From the NCBI RefSeq assembly GCF_024159085.1, contig NZ_JAMZDE010000008.1, positions 310,001 to 374,000 of the forward strand: DNA of 64,000 nucleotides, written 5' to 3'. The DNA comes from Idiomarina rhizosphaerae. Its GTDB lineage: Bacteria; Pseudomonadota; Gammaproteobacteria; Enterobacterales; Alteromonadaceae. Each line of letters starts with the position of its first letter. Position 1 is the first letter of the stretch. A program made the translations under genes and the position numbers. The notes beneath the pieces were generated by a model. The model saw nothing but the letters and a program-made list of their open reading frames with translations, had not been told where the DNA came from and ran no database searches. This document shows, in pieces, positions 35,744 to 44,013 of the stretch.

Positions 35744-36286
35744 TTAAACTTTGCAATAACACCCTTTTGCAACGGTATTAACCCACTTAGGAGCCGCTGA
35801 TTCCTTCGAAACTGAAGGTATCAGCTCTTCTACAAAGCTACTCTCAATAGTACAAAAAGCACCATCGGCATATGGGCCAATGTAAATCAGCTTTGATGAT
35901 TTATTGAACATGATAATCGCTGGAGTTGCCGGAACGAAGCGCTTTAAGGCTGGATATTGATCGATATCAATAACCCGATTTTCTCCTCCAGATTCCGCTA
36001 CCTTTCTTTTTACGCTGGCCATATGCCCGGATGAGCGCCAGTTACAAGAACAGTCCCTGGAGGTAACGTGAAAAACGCTGCCAGCAAGGGAATAACCAAG
36101 ACGCGTGAGCTCAGTCACTAACTGCGGTTCCAGCTTTTCGTTATTGCTGAGCTCCAGTAATTCACCTTTTTCATCAAACCAGACCAACCGTTGTTCCAGT
36201 AAATAACTGATACCCAGAAGCACCAGCCCAAACCAGGCAACAACAGCGATAATAAGCCAACGGGAACGAGCCTTACCTGATTTCAT
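35744..36286 (-). CDS. DUF6436 (thioredoxin-like, membrane-anchored) protein
   Basis: A 180-residue protein with one N-terminal membrane helix (RWLIIAVVAWFGLVLLGISYLL) and an external domain with a CSC motif (SRDCSCNWRSSGH, about 80-92) and two C-terminal cysteines (KGCYCKV). The layout is that of a thioredoxin-like fold facing the periplasm, as annotated for DUF6436. The redox partner is not known. The frame starts with TTG at 36295; the ATG at 36286 gives a more usual start. It lies just upstream of a diguanylate cyclase gene, perhaps sensing or relaying redox state, but that is speculation. Confidence 0.8.
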   Translation of the reverse strand: MKSGKARSRWLIIAVVAWFGLVLLGISYLLEQRLVWFDEKGELLELSNNEKLEPQLVTELTRLGYSLAGSVFHVTSRDCSCNWRSSGHMASVKRKVAESGGENRVIDIDQYPALKRFVPATPAIIMFNKSSKLIYIGPYADGAFCTIESSFVEELIPSVSKESAAPKWVNTVAKGCYCKV

Positions 36287-36411
36287 GAGTGACAATGAAA
36301 CGCCTTACTGCGAAATGATATTTTGCGGAAATGATGCGCTCGCTTTTTCAGCGGATCAAGAAAAACTTCAGCTTCAGGGTACTTTTCTAAATAAAGGTTT
36401 AGCCTCCTTTG

Positions 36412-36420
36412 TGATACAAT
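36412..36420 (+). promoter_or_regulatory. Extended -10 promoter element before rhlE
   Basis: TGATACAAT matches an extended -10 (TGn-TATAAT, five of six in the hexamer). Transcription would start near 36427 and leave a leader of about 47 bases before the rhlE ATG. No convincing -35 was found, which is common for extended -10 promoters. Confidence 0.45.
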
Positions 36421-36473
36421 GTCGAAAAGCCGCACATTAGCGCGGTATCTACTATCATAATTCCCGGAGCTTC

Positions 36474-37724
36474 ATGTCCACAGAACAAACACCATCCTCA
36501 TTCCAGTCACTCGGATTGAGCGACGATATTTTACGAGCCGTTACTGAATGCGGTTACACAACCCCAACACCAATTCAACAGCAAGCCATTCCGACCGTTA
36601 TGGCCGGCCACGACTTATTGGCCGCCGCACAAACGGGTACCGGTAAGACGGCTGGTTTTACGCTACCTTTGCTGCACAAATTGTCGCAAACAAAGACCGA
36701 CGGAAAGACTGTTATTAAGGCCTTAATCCTTACGCCAACCAGAGAGCTGGCGGCACAGGTTGAAGACAATTTGAATACCTACGCAAAATATACCGGTCTT
36801 AAGTCTCTGGTGATTTTTGGTGGAGTTGGTATTAACCCACAAATTAATGCCTTGCGTCGTGGTGTCGACATTCTTGTTGCGACACCCGGGCGTTTGCTGG
36901 ATCACAGTCGTCAGGGAACCGTTGATTTAAGTAAAATTGACGTACTGATTCTGGACGAAGCTGATCGCATGCTGGATATGGGCTTTATTCATGACATTAA
37001 AAAAGTCATGAAGCTCATCCCTGAAAAACGCCAGACACTGCTGTTTTCAGCGACTTTTTCTAGTGAAATTAAAGCACTGTCTCAGCAGTTTATGCAGCAA
37101 CCCAAGCTGATTGAAGTAGCACGTCAAAATGCCGCAGCTGATACCATTGAGCAACGTGTTTATCCAGTGGATAAAAAACGTAAAAGAGAGCTACTCAGTT
37201 ACTTAATTGGCAGCCGTAACTGGCGACAAGTGCTGGTCTTTACGCGTACAAAGCATGGCGCTAACAGACTGGCAACACAGTTAACTGATGATGGCCTCCC
37301 TGCTATGGCAATCCACGGTAACAAAAGTCAGGGCGCAAGAACCAAGGCTTTAGCACAGTTTAAAGCCGGTAAATTACGAGTATTGGTTGCAACAGATATC
37401 GCTGCACGCGGTATTGATATTGATGAATTGCCACACGTTATCAATTTTGAACTGCCTCAGGTCGCTGAAGACTATGTACACCGTATTGGCCGAACAGGCC
37501 GTGCAGGAAGTGAAGGTGAAGCGGCGTCTTTAGTCTGTGTTGATGAGCATAAATTGCTGCGCGATATAGAAAAGCTAACTAAAAATGAGATACCTAAGGA
37601 AGTTATTCCGGGTTTTGAACCAGACCCCAGCATAAAGCCGGAGCCGATTCAGAAGCCTCGTACGGGGCGTCCTCAAAACTCTCGTCGTGCGCCTCACCAA
37701 AAGCGCCCGGACACACGACGTTAA
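36474..37724 (+). CDS. rhlE: DEAD-box RNA helicase RhlE
   Basis: A 416-residue ATP-dependent RNA helicase. It has the Q motif ([14 protein letters not shown]), Walker [34 protein letters not shown], Walker B DEAD ([12 protein letters not shown]), SATFS, and the C-terminal [10 protein letters not shown]. The [11 protein letters not shown] signature and the basic tail ([21 protein letters not shown]) fit RhlE, which acts in ribosome assembly and RNA decay, often in the cold. It is a single gene convergent with the M14 peptidase. Confidence 0.95.
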   Translation: MSTEQTPSSFQSLGLSDDILRAVTECGYTTPTPIQQQAIPTVMAGHDLLAAAQTGTGKTAGFTLPLLHKLSQTKTDGKTVIKALILTPTRELAAQVEDNLNTYAKYTGLKSLVIFGGVGINPQINALRRGVDILVATPGRLLDHSRQGTVDLSKIDVLILDEADRMLDMGFIHDIKKVMKLIPEKRQTLLFSATFSSEIKALSQQFMQQPKLIEVARQNAAADTIEQRVYPVDKKRKRELLSYLIGSRNWRQVLVFTRTKHGANRLATQLTDDGLPAMAIHGNKSQGARTKALAQFKAGKLRVLVATDIAARGIDIDELPHVINFELPQVAEDYVHRIGRTGRAGSEGEAASLVCVDEHKLLRDIEKLTKNEIPKEVIPGFEPDPSIKPEPIQKPRTGRPQNSRRAPHQKRPDTRR

Positions 37725-37741
37725 TTATACCGCTGACCAGC

Positions 37742-37774
37742 AGGACCGGACTTTACTTCAAGAAGTCCAGTCCT
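37742..37774. terminator. Possible shared hairpin between rhlE and the M14 gene
   Basis: AGGAC and GGACTT on the left pair with AAGTCC and GTCCT on the right, with one mismatch and a nine-base loop. It overlaps the 3' coding end of the M14 gene, and neither strand has a T-run, so its action as a terminator is uncertain. Confidence 0.35.
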
Positions 37775-38664
37775 CCGGTTACCGCAGCAACCTGAGCTTG
37801 AATACACTGTTCAGGCGTTGCTTTCGTGCTATCGGGGTACACTTCTGTAGTCGTCGCATACTCTGCTTTGCTAAAGCTAATGCACAATCCCATTTTCGCC
37901 GTTGGCAATAAAATAACGCCACGCTGAGCAATATCTTCGCCTATCAGTTTATTTTCGTCGTCGGCATCGGCAATATGAGTCACCTCTTCCACCGAGTCTA
38001 ACACCGCCTTCTGAAACTCAGGATAAGGCTTTTCTGAATTCCCAACCAAATAGAACCCATCCGGAATATTCCAGTTCGTATTAATTTTTCCATCCATCGC
38101 CGCTTTGGCCGGACGAAACTCGCTGTTATCGGTATCCGTTGTTTCGTGTAAATCTATGTGAGCCAAAATATCTACGCCTAAGCCAGCGACATAATTCATA
38201 ATGTGCGCACACTCCCCGGCTGGAGAATCAGCGACAAAAGAGCGGTTAGGATCAATAGCCGCCGGATTCCAACGGTTGATGGTTTCATAGCCCCAGGGGC
38301 TCAAACACGGCGCCACCACCACATTGAAGTGTGGCTGGTAATCTTTCGCTTTGGTTTCAATAAAACGCAGCGCACCATGGACACCACTGGTTTCATAACC
38401 ATGTACTCCGCCGGTAATTAAAACCGTTGGCTTCGAGTCATCCCAGTTTTTTGTTTTGACCACAAATAAAGGATAAGTAGCGCTGTCGTACGCAAGTTCA
38501 CCGTATTGGTCTACATCGAAATCGCTTTTAAAGGTTTCAATCTTACTAACCACATCATCGAAGTAAGAGCGTTTTTTGGTTTGCTCGGCCAGCCACTGAG
38601 CCTTTTCCGTCGCTCCCCAGGGCGTGCCCGGTGTTCCAATATGGTAAATCGTTTGTTGCGTCAT
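37753..38664 (-). CDS. M14-family metallocarboxypeptidase
   Basis: A 303-residue zinc peptidase. GGVHGYETSGVHGALRF (about residue 85) gives the zinc ligands H and E of HxxE, and HIDLHETTDTD (about 167) supplies the third histidine. PNRSFVADSP and the overall size fit the succinylglutamate desuccinylase/carboxypeptidase branch of M14. There is no signal peptide, so it is probably cytoplasmic. The substrate could be a peptide or an acylated amino acid. It lies alone between rhlE and yebG. Confidence 0.85.
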   Translation of the reverse strand: MTQQTIYHIGTPGTPWGATEKAQWLAEQTKKRSYFDDVVSKIETFKSDFDVDQYGELAYDSATYPLFVVKTKNWDDSKPTVLITGGVHGYETSGVHGALRFIETKAKDYQPHFNVVVAPCLSPWGYETINRWNPAAIDPNRSFVADSPAGECAHIMNYVAGLGVDILAHIDLHETTDTDNSEFRPAKAAMDGKINTNWNIPDGFYLVGNSEKPYPEFQKAVLDSVEEVTHIADADDENKLIGEDIAQRGVILLPTAKMGLCISFSKAEYATTTEVYPDSTKATPEQCIQAQVAAVTGGLDFLK

Positions 38665-38722
38665 ATTTTAATCCTATTCACTTAAAACAAGGCGACTATA
38701 TTAGCAAAGTCTTAGCAGGTAA

Positions 38723-39037
38723 CTAAGCCGCTTTGGTCGATTCTTTATCCGCAGGCTTGGACACTTCTGCTTTTTCTGTCAATGCTTTTTCGGTCTTAGG
38801 TTTTTTTGGCTTTTTAGCCCCTAATGCAATAAGTACATTTTCACGCTCTTTGGCTAGAAACAGAGCCATATCCTCAAGCTGTTGCTCATCAGTGAACAGT
38901 TCGCTACTTTTAATTAATGGGTTCAGGGCTTCCGCCATATCCAGAATTTTATCGTGCGCATCGGCTTCGGCTTTTGAAGTGAAGGTCATTTTCTCGGCTC
39001 CGTCGCGAATAACTACATATTGGGTTACTACAGCCAT
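38723..39037 (-). CDS. yebG: YebG-like SOS-regulated protein
   Basis: A 104-residue protein starting MAVVTQYVVIRDGAEKMTF, the YebG signature, followed by a helical region and a Lys/Ala/Glu-rich low-complexity tail. E. coli YebG is induced by DNA damage; its function is still unclear. The frame can be extended to 39115, but that would read through the LexA site, and the ATG at 39037 is the family start. Regulation by LexA is supported by a near-consensus box 29 bases before the ATG. Confidence 0.92.
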   Translation of the reverse strand: MAVVTQYVVIRDGAEKMTFTSKAEADAHDKILDMAEALNPLIKSSELFTDEQQLEDMALFLAKERENVLIALGAKKPKKPKTEKALTEKAEVSKPADKESTKAA

Positions 39038-39065
39038 GGTATGGTCCTTTGCTGATGTGTAAATA

Positions 39066-39085
39066 TACTGTTTATTTGTACAGTA
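39066..39085. promoter_or_regulatory. LexA (SOS) box upstream of yebG
   Basis: CTGT, eight bases, ACAG, flanked by TA on both sides, which matches the gammaproteobacterial LexA consensus. The eight-base spacer is AT-rich. It sits 29-48 bases before the yebG ATG and about 88 bases before the divergent MFS gene, which might therefore also be affected. Confidence 0.92.
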
Positions 39086-39172
39086 AAGTAACATAGATTG
39101 CAATAGTTGTAGCATTCGCTAAACTGCGCACTCCGAACAGGTCTTCGTTACGACAGGAAGTAAATCCGCCCT

Positions 39173-40354
39173 ATGCAGTTCTCTAAAATACAAATTCTAC
39201 TGGCCATTTTTGCAATGGCAATTGGAAGCTTTGCCATTGGTATTGGTGAGTTTGTCATTATGGGGCTGCTACCCGACGTAGCTGCAGACTTTAATACCGA
39301 CACCCGGGAGACAGGCCACTTAATCAGTCTTTACGCGCTCGGTGTGGTTATCGGAGCTCCGCTTATTACCATTTTGTTTGCCAGGCTACCACGCAAACCC
39401 ATGTTACTGGCATTGATACTGCTATTTTCTTTGGGCAACTTTGCCAGCGCCTCAGCAGGCAATTACCCATTACTTCAGGTGTTACGCTTTTTAACTGGTT
39501 TACCTCACGGCGCTTACTTCGGTATCGCCTGTCTGGTTGCGGCCGATATGGTTCGTAAAAATCAACGTGGTATGGCAGTAACTATGGTGATGATGGGGCT
39601 AACCGTGGCTATTCTGGTCGGAAACCCGTTAGCTACCTGGTTAGGTCAGCTTATCGACTGGCGCACTGTATACCATACCGTAGGAGCTTTAGGCTTACTG
39701 GCCTTTGTCATGATTTTCATTGTGGTACCCAAACATCCTAATGAGAAGAAAACTTCAGCCCGTGGCGAAATGCAGGCATTACAAAACCCTCAAGTCTGGC
39801 TTACACTGGCCATAGGAGCCATTGGCTTCGGTGGAATGTTTGCGGTATTGAGCTACATAGCTCCAACACTGATAAACGCCACCGGGTTGGATTCTCACTG
39901 GATACCCGTTGCTTTATTTATCTACGGACTGGGATCATTCGCCGGTAGTTTGGTCGGCGGCTGGGCCGCCGACAGAAATCTGAAATTAACCATCGGCGGC
40001 TCTCTGGTGTGGTCGGCAATTGTGCTGGCAATTTTTCCCTTAACACTACAGAGTCTCTGGACGGTGATGCCTATGGTGTTATTACTCGGTAGTTCTGCCG
40101 CGCTGGTTCCGGCTCTGCAGGTACGTTTAATGGATGTCGCCGGAGAAGCTCAGACTTTAGCAGCATCTTTAAACCATTCCGCTTTTAATGCGGCTAACGC
40201 CTTAGGTGCCTGGCTGGGTGGTCTTGCTATTATTTCCCCGCTTAGCTGGCAAGGAACCGGTTGGGTTGGGTGCGCGCTGTCGCTGGCCGGCCTGCTATTA
40301 TTTTGGGTCACTAAAAAGCACAGCCGAAGAACACCCAACATAGTTAGTCTTTAG
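39173..40354 (+). CDS. MFS transporter, AraJ-like efflux permease
   Basis: A 393-residue membrane protein with 12 expected helices. The N-terminal FAIGIGEFVIMGLLPDVAADF and the ARLPRKPMLLALILLFSLGNF region match the AraJ/YdhP branch of drug/sugar-efflux major facilitator proteins. LRFLTGLPHGAYFG is also typical. The substrate is unknown. It is divergent from yebG with a LexA box in the shared gap, and its 3' end overlaps the flavin reductase gene by 11 bp. Confidence 0.9.
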   Translation: MQFSKIQILLAIFAMAIGSFAIGIGEFVIMGLLPDVAADFNTDTRETGHLISLYALGVVIGAPLITILFARLPRKPMLLALILLFSLGNFASASAGNYPLLQVLRFLTGLPHGAYFGIACLVAADMVRKNQRGMAVTMVMMGLTVAILVGNPLATWLGQLIDWRTVYHTVGALGLLAFVMIFIVVPKHPNEKKTSARGEMQALQNPQVWLTLAIGAIGFGGMFAVLSYIAPTLINATGLDSHWIPVALFIYGLGSFAGSLVGGWAADRNLKLTIGGSLVWSAIVLAIFPLTLQSLWTVMPMVLLLGSSAALVPALQVRLMDVAGEAQTLAASLNHSAFNAANALGAWLGGLAIISPLSWQGTGWVGCALSLAGLLLFWVTKKHSRRTPNIVSL

Positions 40355-41000
40355 GCTCGCCTTCTGCATCTAATTCACTAAGCTCCTCATCGGGTTTCGC
40401 ATAAGACAAACGCGCAGCCCGCTGAGTACTATGATACCCATCTAGCCCTGAAATTGTCATTGTCCCAAGCGATTCTATATCAATAAAACCATCGCTTTTC
40501 ACCGCCTCTTCTTTAACTTCAACCCAACGAACTTCCCCAACAATTAATGCAGTGTCGTTATGTTGTATCGGAATAATTTCAACCTGCTGCATACCTATTC
40601 TGAGCGAACTTTCGGCTACATAAGGCGCATGAAAACCGTCAACAAATTCCGGCGTCAGGCCACAAGCTTCAAACTCTGATGTTTCTCTGGGGTACCGCGC
40701 TGATGTCTGATGTGCTTGACGAAAAAAACTTTCGTTAACTTGATTAATCGTATAAACACCACTTTCTTCAATGTTTTCCCAGGTATGCCGGGTAACTGAC
40801 TGGGGACGCATAACAAACCCCAATAAAGGTGGATTACTTCCCAGGTGAACAACAGAACTTATCATGGCTAAATTATTTTGCTGATGCCGGTCCCGGGTTC
40901 CAATGACATTGGCACTTTTAAACCCGGATAAACAGTTCACAAAACGCGCCCTGTCACGGTCGTTCATTTTCGCTAAATCTTGCTGTTTGTAGGTTTTCAT
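40344..41000 (-). CDS. Flavin reductase-like (FMN-binding split barrel) protein
   Basis: A 218-residue protein with FKSANVIGTRDRHQQNNLAMISSVVHLGSNPPLLGFVMRP, the pattern of the flavin-reductase/DIM6-NTAB split barrel (Asn-Leu-Ala then the FMN-phosphate region). YTINQVNESFFRQAHQTSARY follows, as in the family. It likely binds FMN and may reduce flavin or a ligand such as ferric iron with NADPH. It faces two small Cys-rich genes across a gap that contains a Fur-like site, which fits a link with iron, but the link is inferred. Confidence 0.85.
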   Translation of the reverse strand: MKTYKQQDLAKMNDRDRARFVNCLSGFKSANVIGTRDRHQQNNLAMISSVVHLGSNPPLLGFVMRPQSVTRHTWENIEESGVYTINQVNESFFRQAHQTSARYPRETSEFEACGLTPEFVDGFHAPYVAESSLRIGMQQVEIIPIQHNDTALIVGEVRWVEVKEEAVKSDGFIDIESLGTMTISGLDGYHSTQRAARLSYAKPDEELSELDAEGEPKD

Positions 41001-41076
41001 TGAAGCTCCAGTTTATTTTTTTTCGGCTATCTATACGTTTTATTTCGCAATTACGATCGTTTACAAATAACTTGTT

Positions 41077-41095
41077 GCGAACCATTATCATTTGC
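41077..41095. promoter_or_regulatory. Fur-like box in divergent region
   Basis: The 19 bases GCGAACCATTATCATTTGC match 13 of 19 positions of the Fur consensus GATAATGATTATCATTATC, with a continuous core ATTATCATT. The site lies 40 bases before the gene at 41135 and about 77 bases before the flavin reductase start. Repression by Fur is inferred by hand alignment. Confidence 0.5.
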
Positions 41096-41134
41096 GTTAG
41101 CTTGTTTAATTAAAGCCAGAATAAAGGATGCATA

Positions 41135-41554
41135 ATGACCAACGCCTATCAAGAGTACTTTAACTCTCAGGAAAAGCTGAAAATAGCGAGCTCATTGCTC
41201 AGCCGAAAAGATTATCGCGCCGCAACCACGTGTCTTAGCCTGGCACGCGACTCAGCAAAACAGGCCTTCAATGAGCCGGTGCTGGCGGGTAATGCCATCC
41301 AAAGCTTTACAACCTGTTCCATTCTGTTAATTGCTACCCATATTCGCTGTCGACAGAAGCTACAAGCGTATGAGTTTCAACAAGAAAGTGTTGAACAGCT
41401 GACGTCATGGCTTAGTCAGGCTAGAACTCAGCCACTAGAAGAGTTATGTCGCTACTGCTATCAACTCTTAATTACCGGATGTCAGCATTCTCGTTGTCTG
41501 GGGCACTGTATGCAACAATTAGAGGAATCCGGTTATGCGCATGAACAAACCTGA
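41135..41554 (+). CDS. Hypothetical cytoplasmic Cys-rich helical protein
   Basis: A 139-residue protein with no signal peptide or membrane helix and a strongly helical pattern. Cysteines cluster near the C-terminus (CRYCYQLLITGCQHSRCLGHC), which might bind metal or an iron-sulfur cluster. I do not recognise the family. It overlaps the next small gene by 20 bp, and together they form a short operon behind a Fur-like site. AAGGAT precedes the ATG. Confidence 0.6.
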   Translation: MTNAYQEYFNSQEKLKIASSLLSRKDYRAATTCLSLARDSAKQAFNEPVLAGNAIQSFTTCSILLIATHIRCRQKLQAYEFQQESVEQLTSWLSQARTQPLEELCRYCYQLLITGCQHSRCLGHCMQQLEESGYAHEQT

Positions 41555-41729
41555 ACGCTTACAACTTTCAATGAGTAAAGAGCAACTTAAAAAACTGCTG
41601 CTTGAGCAAAAGTTAGTCGCCAGTGATATTCGTTGCAGTGATTACTGCAGTCAGTGCGAGCTTAAACAATTGATACTCGAATGCGCCAGAATAAACTGTT
41701 CCGGCTCATTGCAGAACTTCGACGGTTAG
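41535..41729 (+). CDS. Hypothetical small Cys-rich protein
   Basis: A 64-residue protein with a basic N-terminus and five cysteines in the spacing CSDYCSQCELKQLILECARINC (C-x3-C-x2-C-x8-C-x5-C), which looks like a metal or Fe-S site. The start at 41535 has GAGGA eight bases upstream; the ATG at 41541 is an alternative but is too far from it. It overlaps the previous gene by 20 bp and ends 4 bp into the convergent arfB gene. Function unknown; iron-related regulation is inferred from the Fur-like box. Confidence 0.55.
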   Translation: MRMNKPERLQLSMSKEQLKKLLLEQKLVASDIRCSDYCSQCELKQLILECARINCSGSLQNFDG

Positions 41730-42136
41730 AAGTCTTTCTTTCGAAGTGCTTTTTTCTGTCCCTGCTGCTTTTTAGTGGTTAGTCGTCTTTCTTTAGCCGA
41801 ACGGCTGGGTTTCGTCGGAATGCGTTTTTTCTGAACCTGCGATGCGCTGCGGATTAAATCAATTAGTTGTTCCAGTGCCAACTCTCTATTACGCGCCTGA
41901 CTGCGAGTTTCCTGAGACTTGATAATCACTTTTCCGCTTTGGGTAATACGGTGGTCAGATTTTTTTAGCAAGCGATTTTTATAAAAGTCTGGAAGTGAAG
42001 AGGCCTGAATATCAAAAATGAGTTGAGCCGCAGTTGCTACTTTATTCACGTTTTGCCCACCCGCTCCACTGGAACGGATAAACTGCCATTCAATTTCGCT
42101 CTCTGCTAACTCAACTCGTTGTGATATCTGAATCAT
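41726..42136 (-). CDS. arfB: Alternative ribosome-rescue factor B (peptidyl-tRNA hydrolase)
   Basis: A 136-residue release-factor-like protein that frees ribosomes stalled without a stop codon. It contains the catalytic GGQ (SSGAGGQNVNKVATA), the region SSLPDFYKNRLL, and the long basic C-terminal tail (KKRIPTKPSRSAKERRLTTKKQQGQKKALRKKD) that enters the empty mRNA channel. It matches E. coli YaeJ along its whole length. A GTG-type start at 42154 is possible, but the ATG at 42136 matches the family. Confidence 0.95.
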   Translation of the reverse strand: MIQISQRVELAESEIEWQFIRSSGAGGQNVNKVATAAQLIFDIQASSLPDFYKNRLLKKSDHRITQSGKVIIKSQETRSQARNRELALEQLIDLIRSASQVQKKRIPTKPSRSAKERRLTTKKQQGQKKALRKKDF

Positions 42137-42178
42137 TTTTCTCTTTATTACCAAAAAAATTAAACGATTTTACTCATA

Positions 42179-42421
42179 TTACTCAGCAGGTTGGATAAAG
42201 TTATCTATACCTTCTTCTTTCAAAGCGTCGAGGGCTTCAGCAAGCGCATCGTCTTCGTTCTCAAACGCATCTTCCCAAAGCGTTGAATTATTATTCTCAT
42301 CAACAATTTCCAGAATCCAGCCGCTGTCCTCGGTACGGTAAATATCTATCTCTACATTTTTACCGTCAGCACTGTATTGTTGGGTATGTTTGCTTTGAGT
42401 TACTTGCTGTTCTTCGTTCAT
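42179..42421 (-). CDS. Conserved acidic hypothetical protein
   Basis: An 80-residue soluble protein with a beta-strand pattern (VEIDIYRTEDSGWILEIVDENNNSTLW) followed by an acidic helix (ENEDDALAEALDALKEEG). I recognise the layout as that of small conserved hypotheticals in marine gammaproteobacteria, but no function is known. The ATG at 42421 gives a family-like start; an upstream extension to 42466 looks like non-coding sequence. It lies between arfB and a serine hydrolase and may be cotranscribed with arfB. Confidence 0.65.
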   Translation of the reverse strand: MNEEQQVTQSKHTQQYSADGKNVEIDIYRTEDSGWILEIVDENNNSTLWEDAFENEDDALAEALDALKEEGIDNFIQPAE

Positions 42422-42491
42422 AATAGAGTCTCTGTATACGTCCGTATGGTGGCAACAGTCTATCACTGTTCGGCTTACCTTGAGGGGGTTT

Positions 42492-43874
42492 TTATAGGGC
42501 TTTTAGTACATCCCGCACAAAGTCATGCTCGTTAAATCCTTGTTCACCAGCAATATCATAACCACGACGAACCACCACTAAATTCTTTGAAGGAATAACG
42601 ACCAAAAACTGTCCCCTGTTTCCACGGGCAGCAATGGTATCGTCAGGCAACTCAGGAAAGCGCTGGTTATAAAGCCACCACTGCGCACCGTAGCCCGGAG
42701 CATCTTCCGGTGGCTGAGCTGGTGCTGGCATACTAATATAATCCAACCAGCCTTCCGGTAGAATTTGTTCTCCCTGCCATTGCCCTTCCTGTAAGTGCAA
42801 AACACCCAAACGAGCTAAGTCACGAGACGTCGTCCACACCTGAGAAGATAAAATAAAGTCTCCGCGCCAGTCGGTTTCGACAAAAGTATGCTGCATTCCT
42901 ATCTTTTCCAGCAAAGCTTTATACGGAAATTGTAAGTACTCTTCAGTTGTATCAAAACGTTCATGCAGTGCTCTTAAAGCCAGCATAGTGTCGTTATTAG
43001 CGTACTTCCAACGACTGCCGGGAGTCACTTCAAGTGCTGTTTCTGTTGCCGTGTCGCTTACAAGTCCACCGCCCATATAAACCCGATCGGTGCGATTTCC
43101 TGCGTTATTACTGTCTAAACCAGACGCCATGTGCAACAGATTTTCTAAGGTAATATGTCCGCGCGGATCGAGCGGATGTGACCAGTTCGAAATACCAGCA
43201 GGAGCATCCAGCTCTATTTTATTTTGCTGAATAGCCGCACCAATAACGCTGGCACCTATGCTTTTTGCAACGGACCAGGTACGCTGCGCCGTCTCAGGGC
43301 TAAAACCTTCAAGATAACGCTCAGCAATAATTTCATCCGGCGTCACAATTAATACTGCCGAGGTACGCGAACCAGAACCATACTTCTTGGTAAAGGCCTG
43401 TTTTAGTACGGACTCTAACTGAGCATTATCACTTGTCGCATTAACCTCTGCTCGTTTTCCCCAGGGGGCTCCACTGTCCTTATCCGCTGCTTTGTCCCCA
43501 CGAAAAGGATCAGCAAGAAACTTAGCGTCATCAACGGTAGCACCCACTGGTAAATCGACGCAGCCAAGTTTTGAGCGCCAAACTGAAATTCGTTCCCGAC
43601 GTCCGTCATCGTAAGGCACCCTCACCCAGTTATTTTCTTTATCAACTTGTGGCTCCATACCTTTTACGCGCTCAGCAATTAAAGAATAAATTCCACTCAG
43701 TTCATGCTCCCTAACTTGTGCCATCGACTTATTAGCGTTAAATACGGCACTACAGGTAAAACCTGCAGTATAGCCAGCGGCATAGGCATTTAAGGTTGTT
43801 TCAGTTTCTTCAGCCTGAGTGTACCCGGCCGCCAGCAACATGCCGGCCAGAGTTATTTTTAATGTCTTATTCAT
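42492..43874 (-). CDS. Exported serine hydrolase (beta-lactamase/class C family)
   Basis: A 460-residue protein with a signal peptide (MNKTLKITLAGMLLAAGYTQAEE). A N-terminal unknown segment of about 130 residues is followed by the serine hydrolase domain with SVAK (SxxK nucleophile, about residue 208), YANND (YxN), and a region HPLDPRGHITLENLLHMASGLD typical of esterase/D-peptidase relatives of class C beta-lactamases. It probably acts on a beta-lactam-like, peptide or ester substrate in the periplasm. It is more likely a hydrolase of unknown substrate than a resistance enzyme. Confidence 0.88.
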   Translation of the reverse strand: MNKTLKITLAGMLLAAGYTQAEETETTLNAYAAGYTAGFTCSAVFNANKSMAQVREHELSGIYSLIAERVKGMEPQVDKENNWVRVPYDDGRRERISVWRSKLGCVDLPVGATVDDAKFLADPFRGDKAADKDSGAPWGKRAEVNATSDNAQLESVLKQAFTKKYGSGSRTSAVLIVTPDEIIAERYLEGFSPETAQRTWSVAKSIGASVIGAAIQQNKIELDAPAGISNWSHPLDPRGHITLENLLHMASGLDSNNAGNRTDRVYMGGGLVSDTATETALEVTPGSRWKYANNDTMLALRALHERFDTTEEYLQFPYKALLEKIGMQHTFVETDWRGDFILSSQVWTTSRDLARLGVLHLQEGQWQGEQILPEGWLDYISMPAPAQPPEDAPGYGAQWWLYNQRFPELPDDTIAARGNRGQFLVVIPSKNLVVVRRGYDIAGEQGFNEHDFVRDVLKAL

Positions 43875-44013
43875 TTATCACATACCTGTAGGCTCTTTAT
43901 CACAGTTGCTCAATGTACGAGCATGATGCAAAAGAAGCAAACCGCCAGAGTCATCCGAATGTTAAAAATTATGGTATATTACTGCGCATTATTTTCTAGA
44001 TCAGGACAACCCT

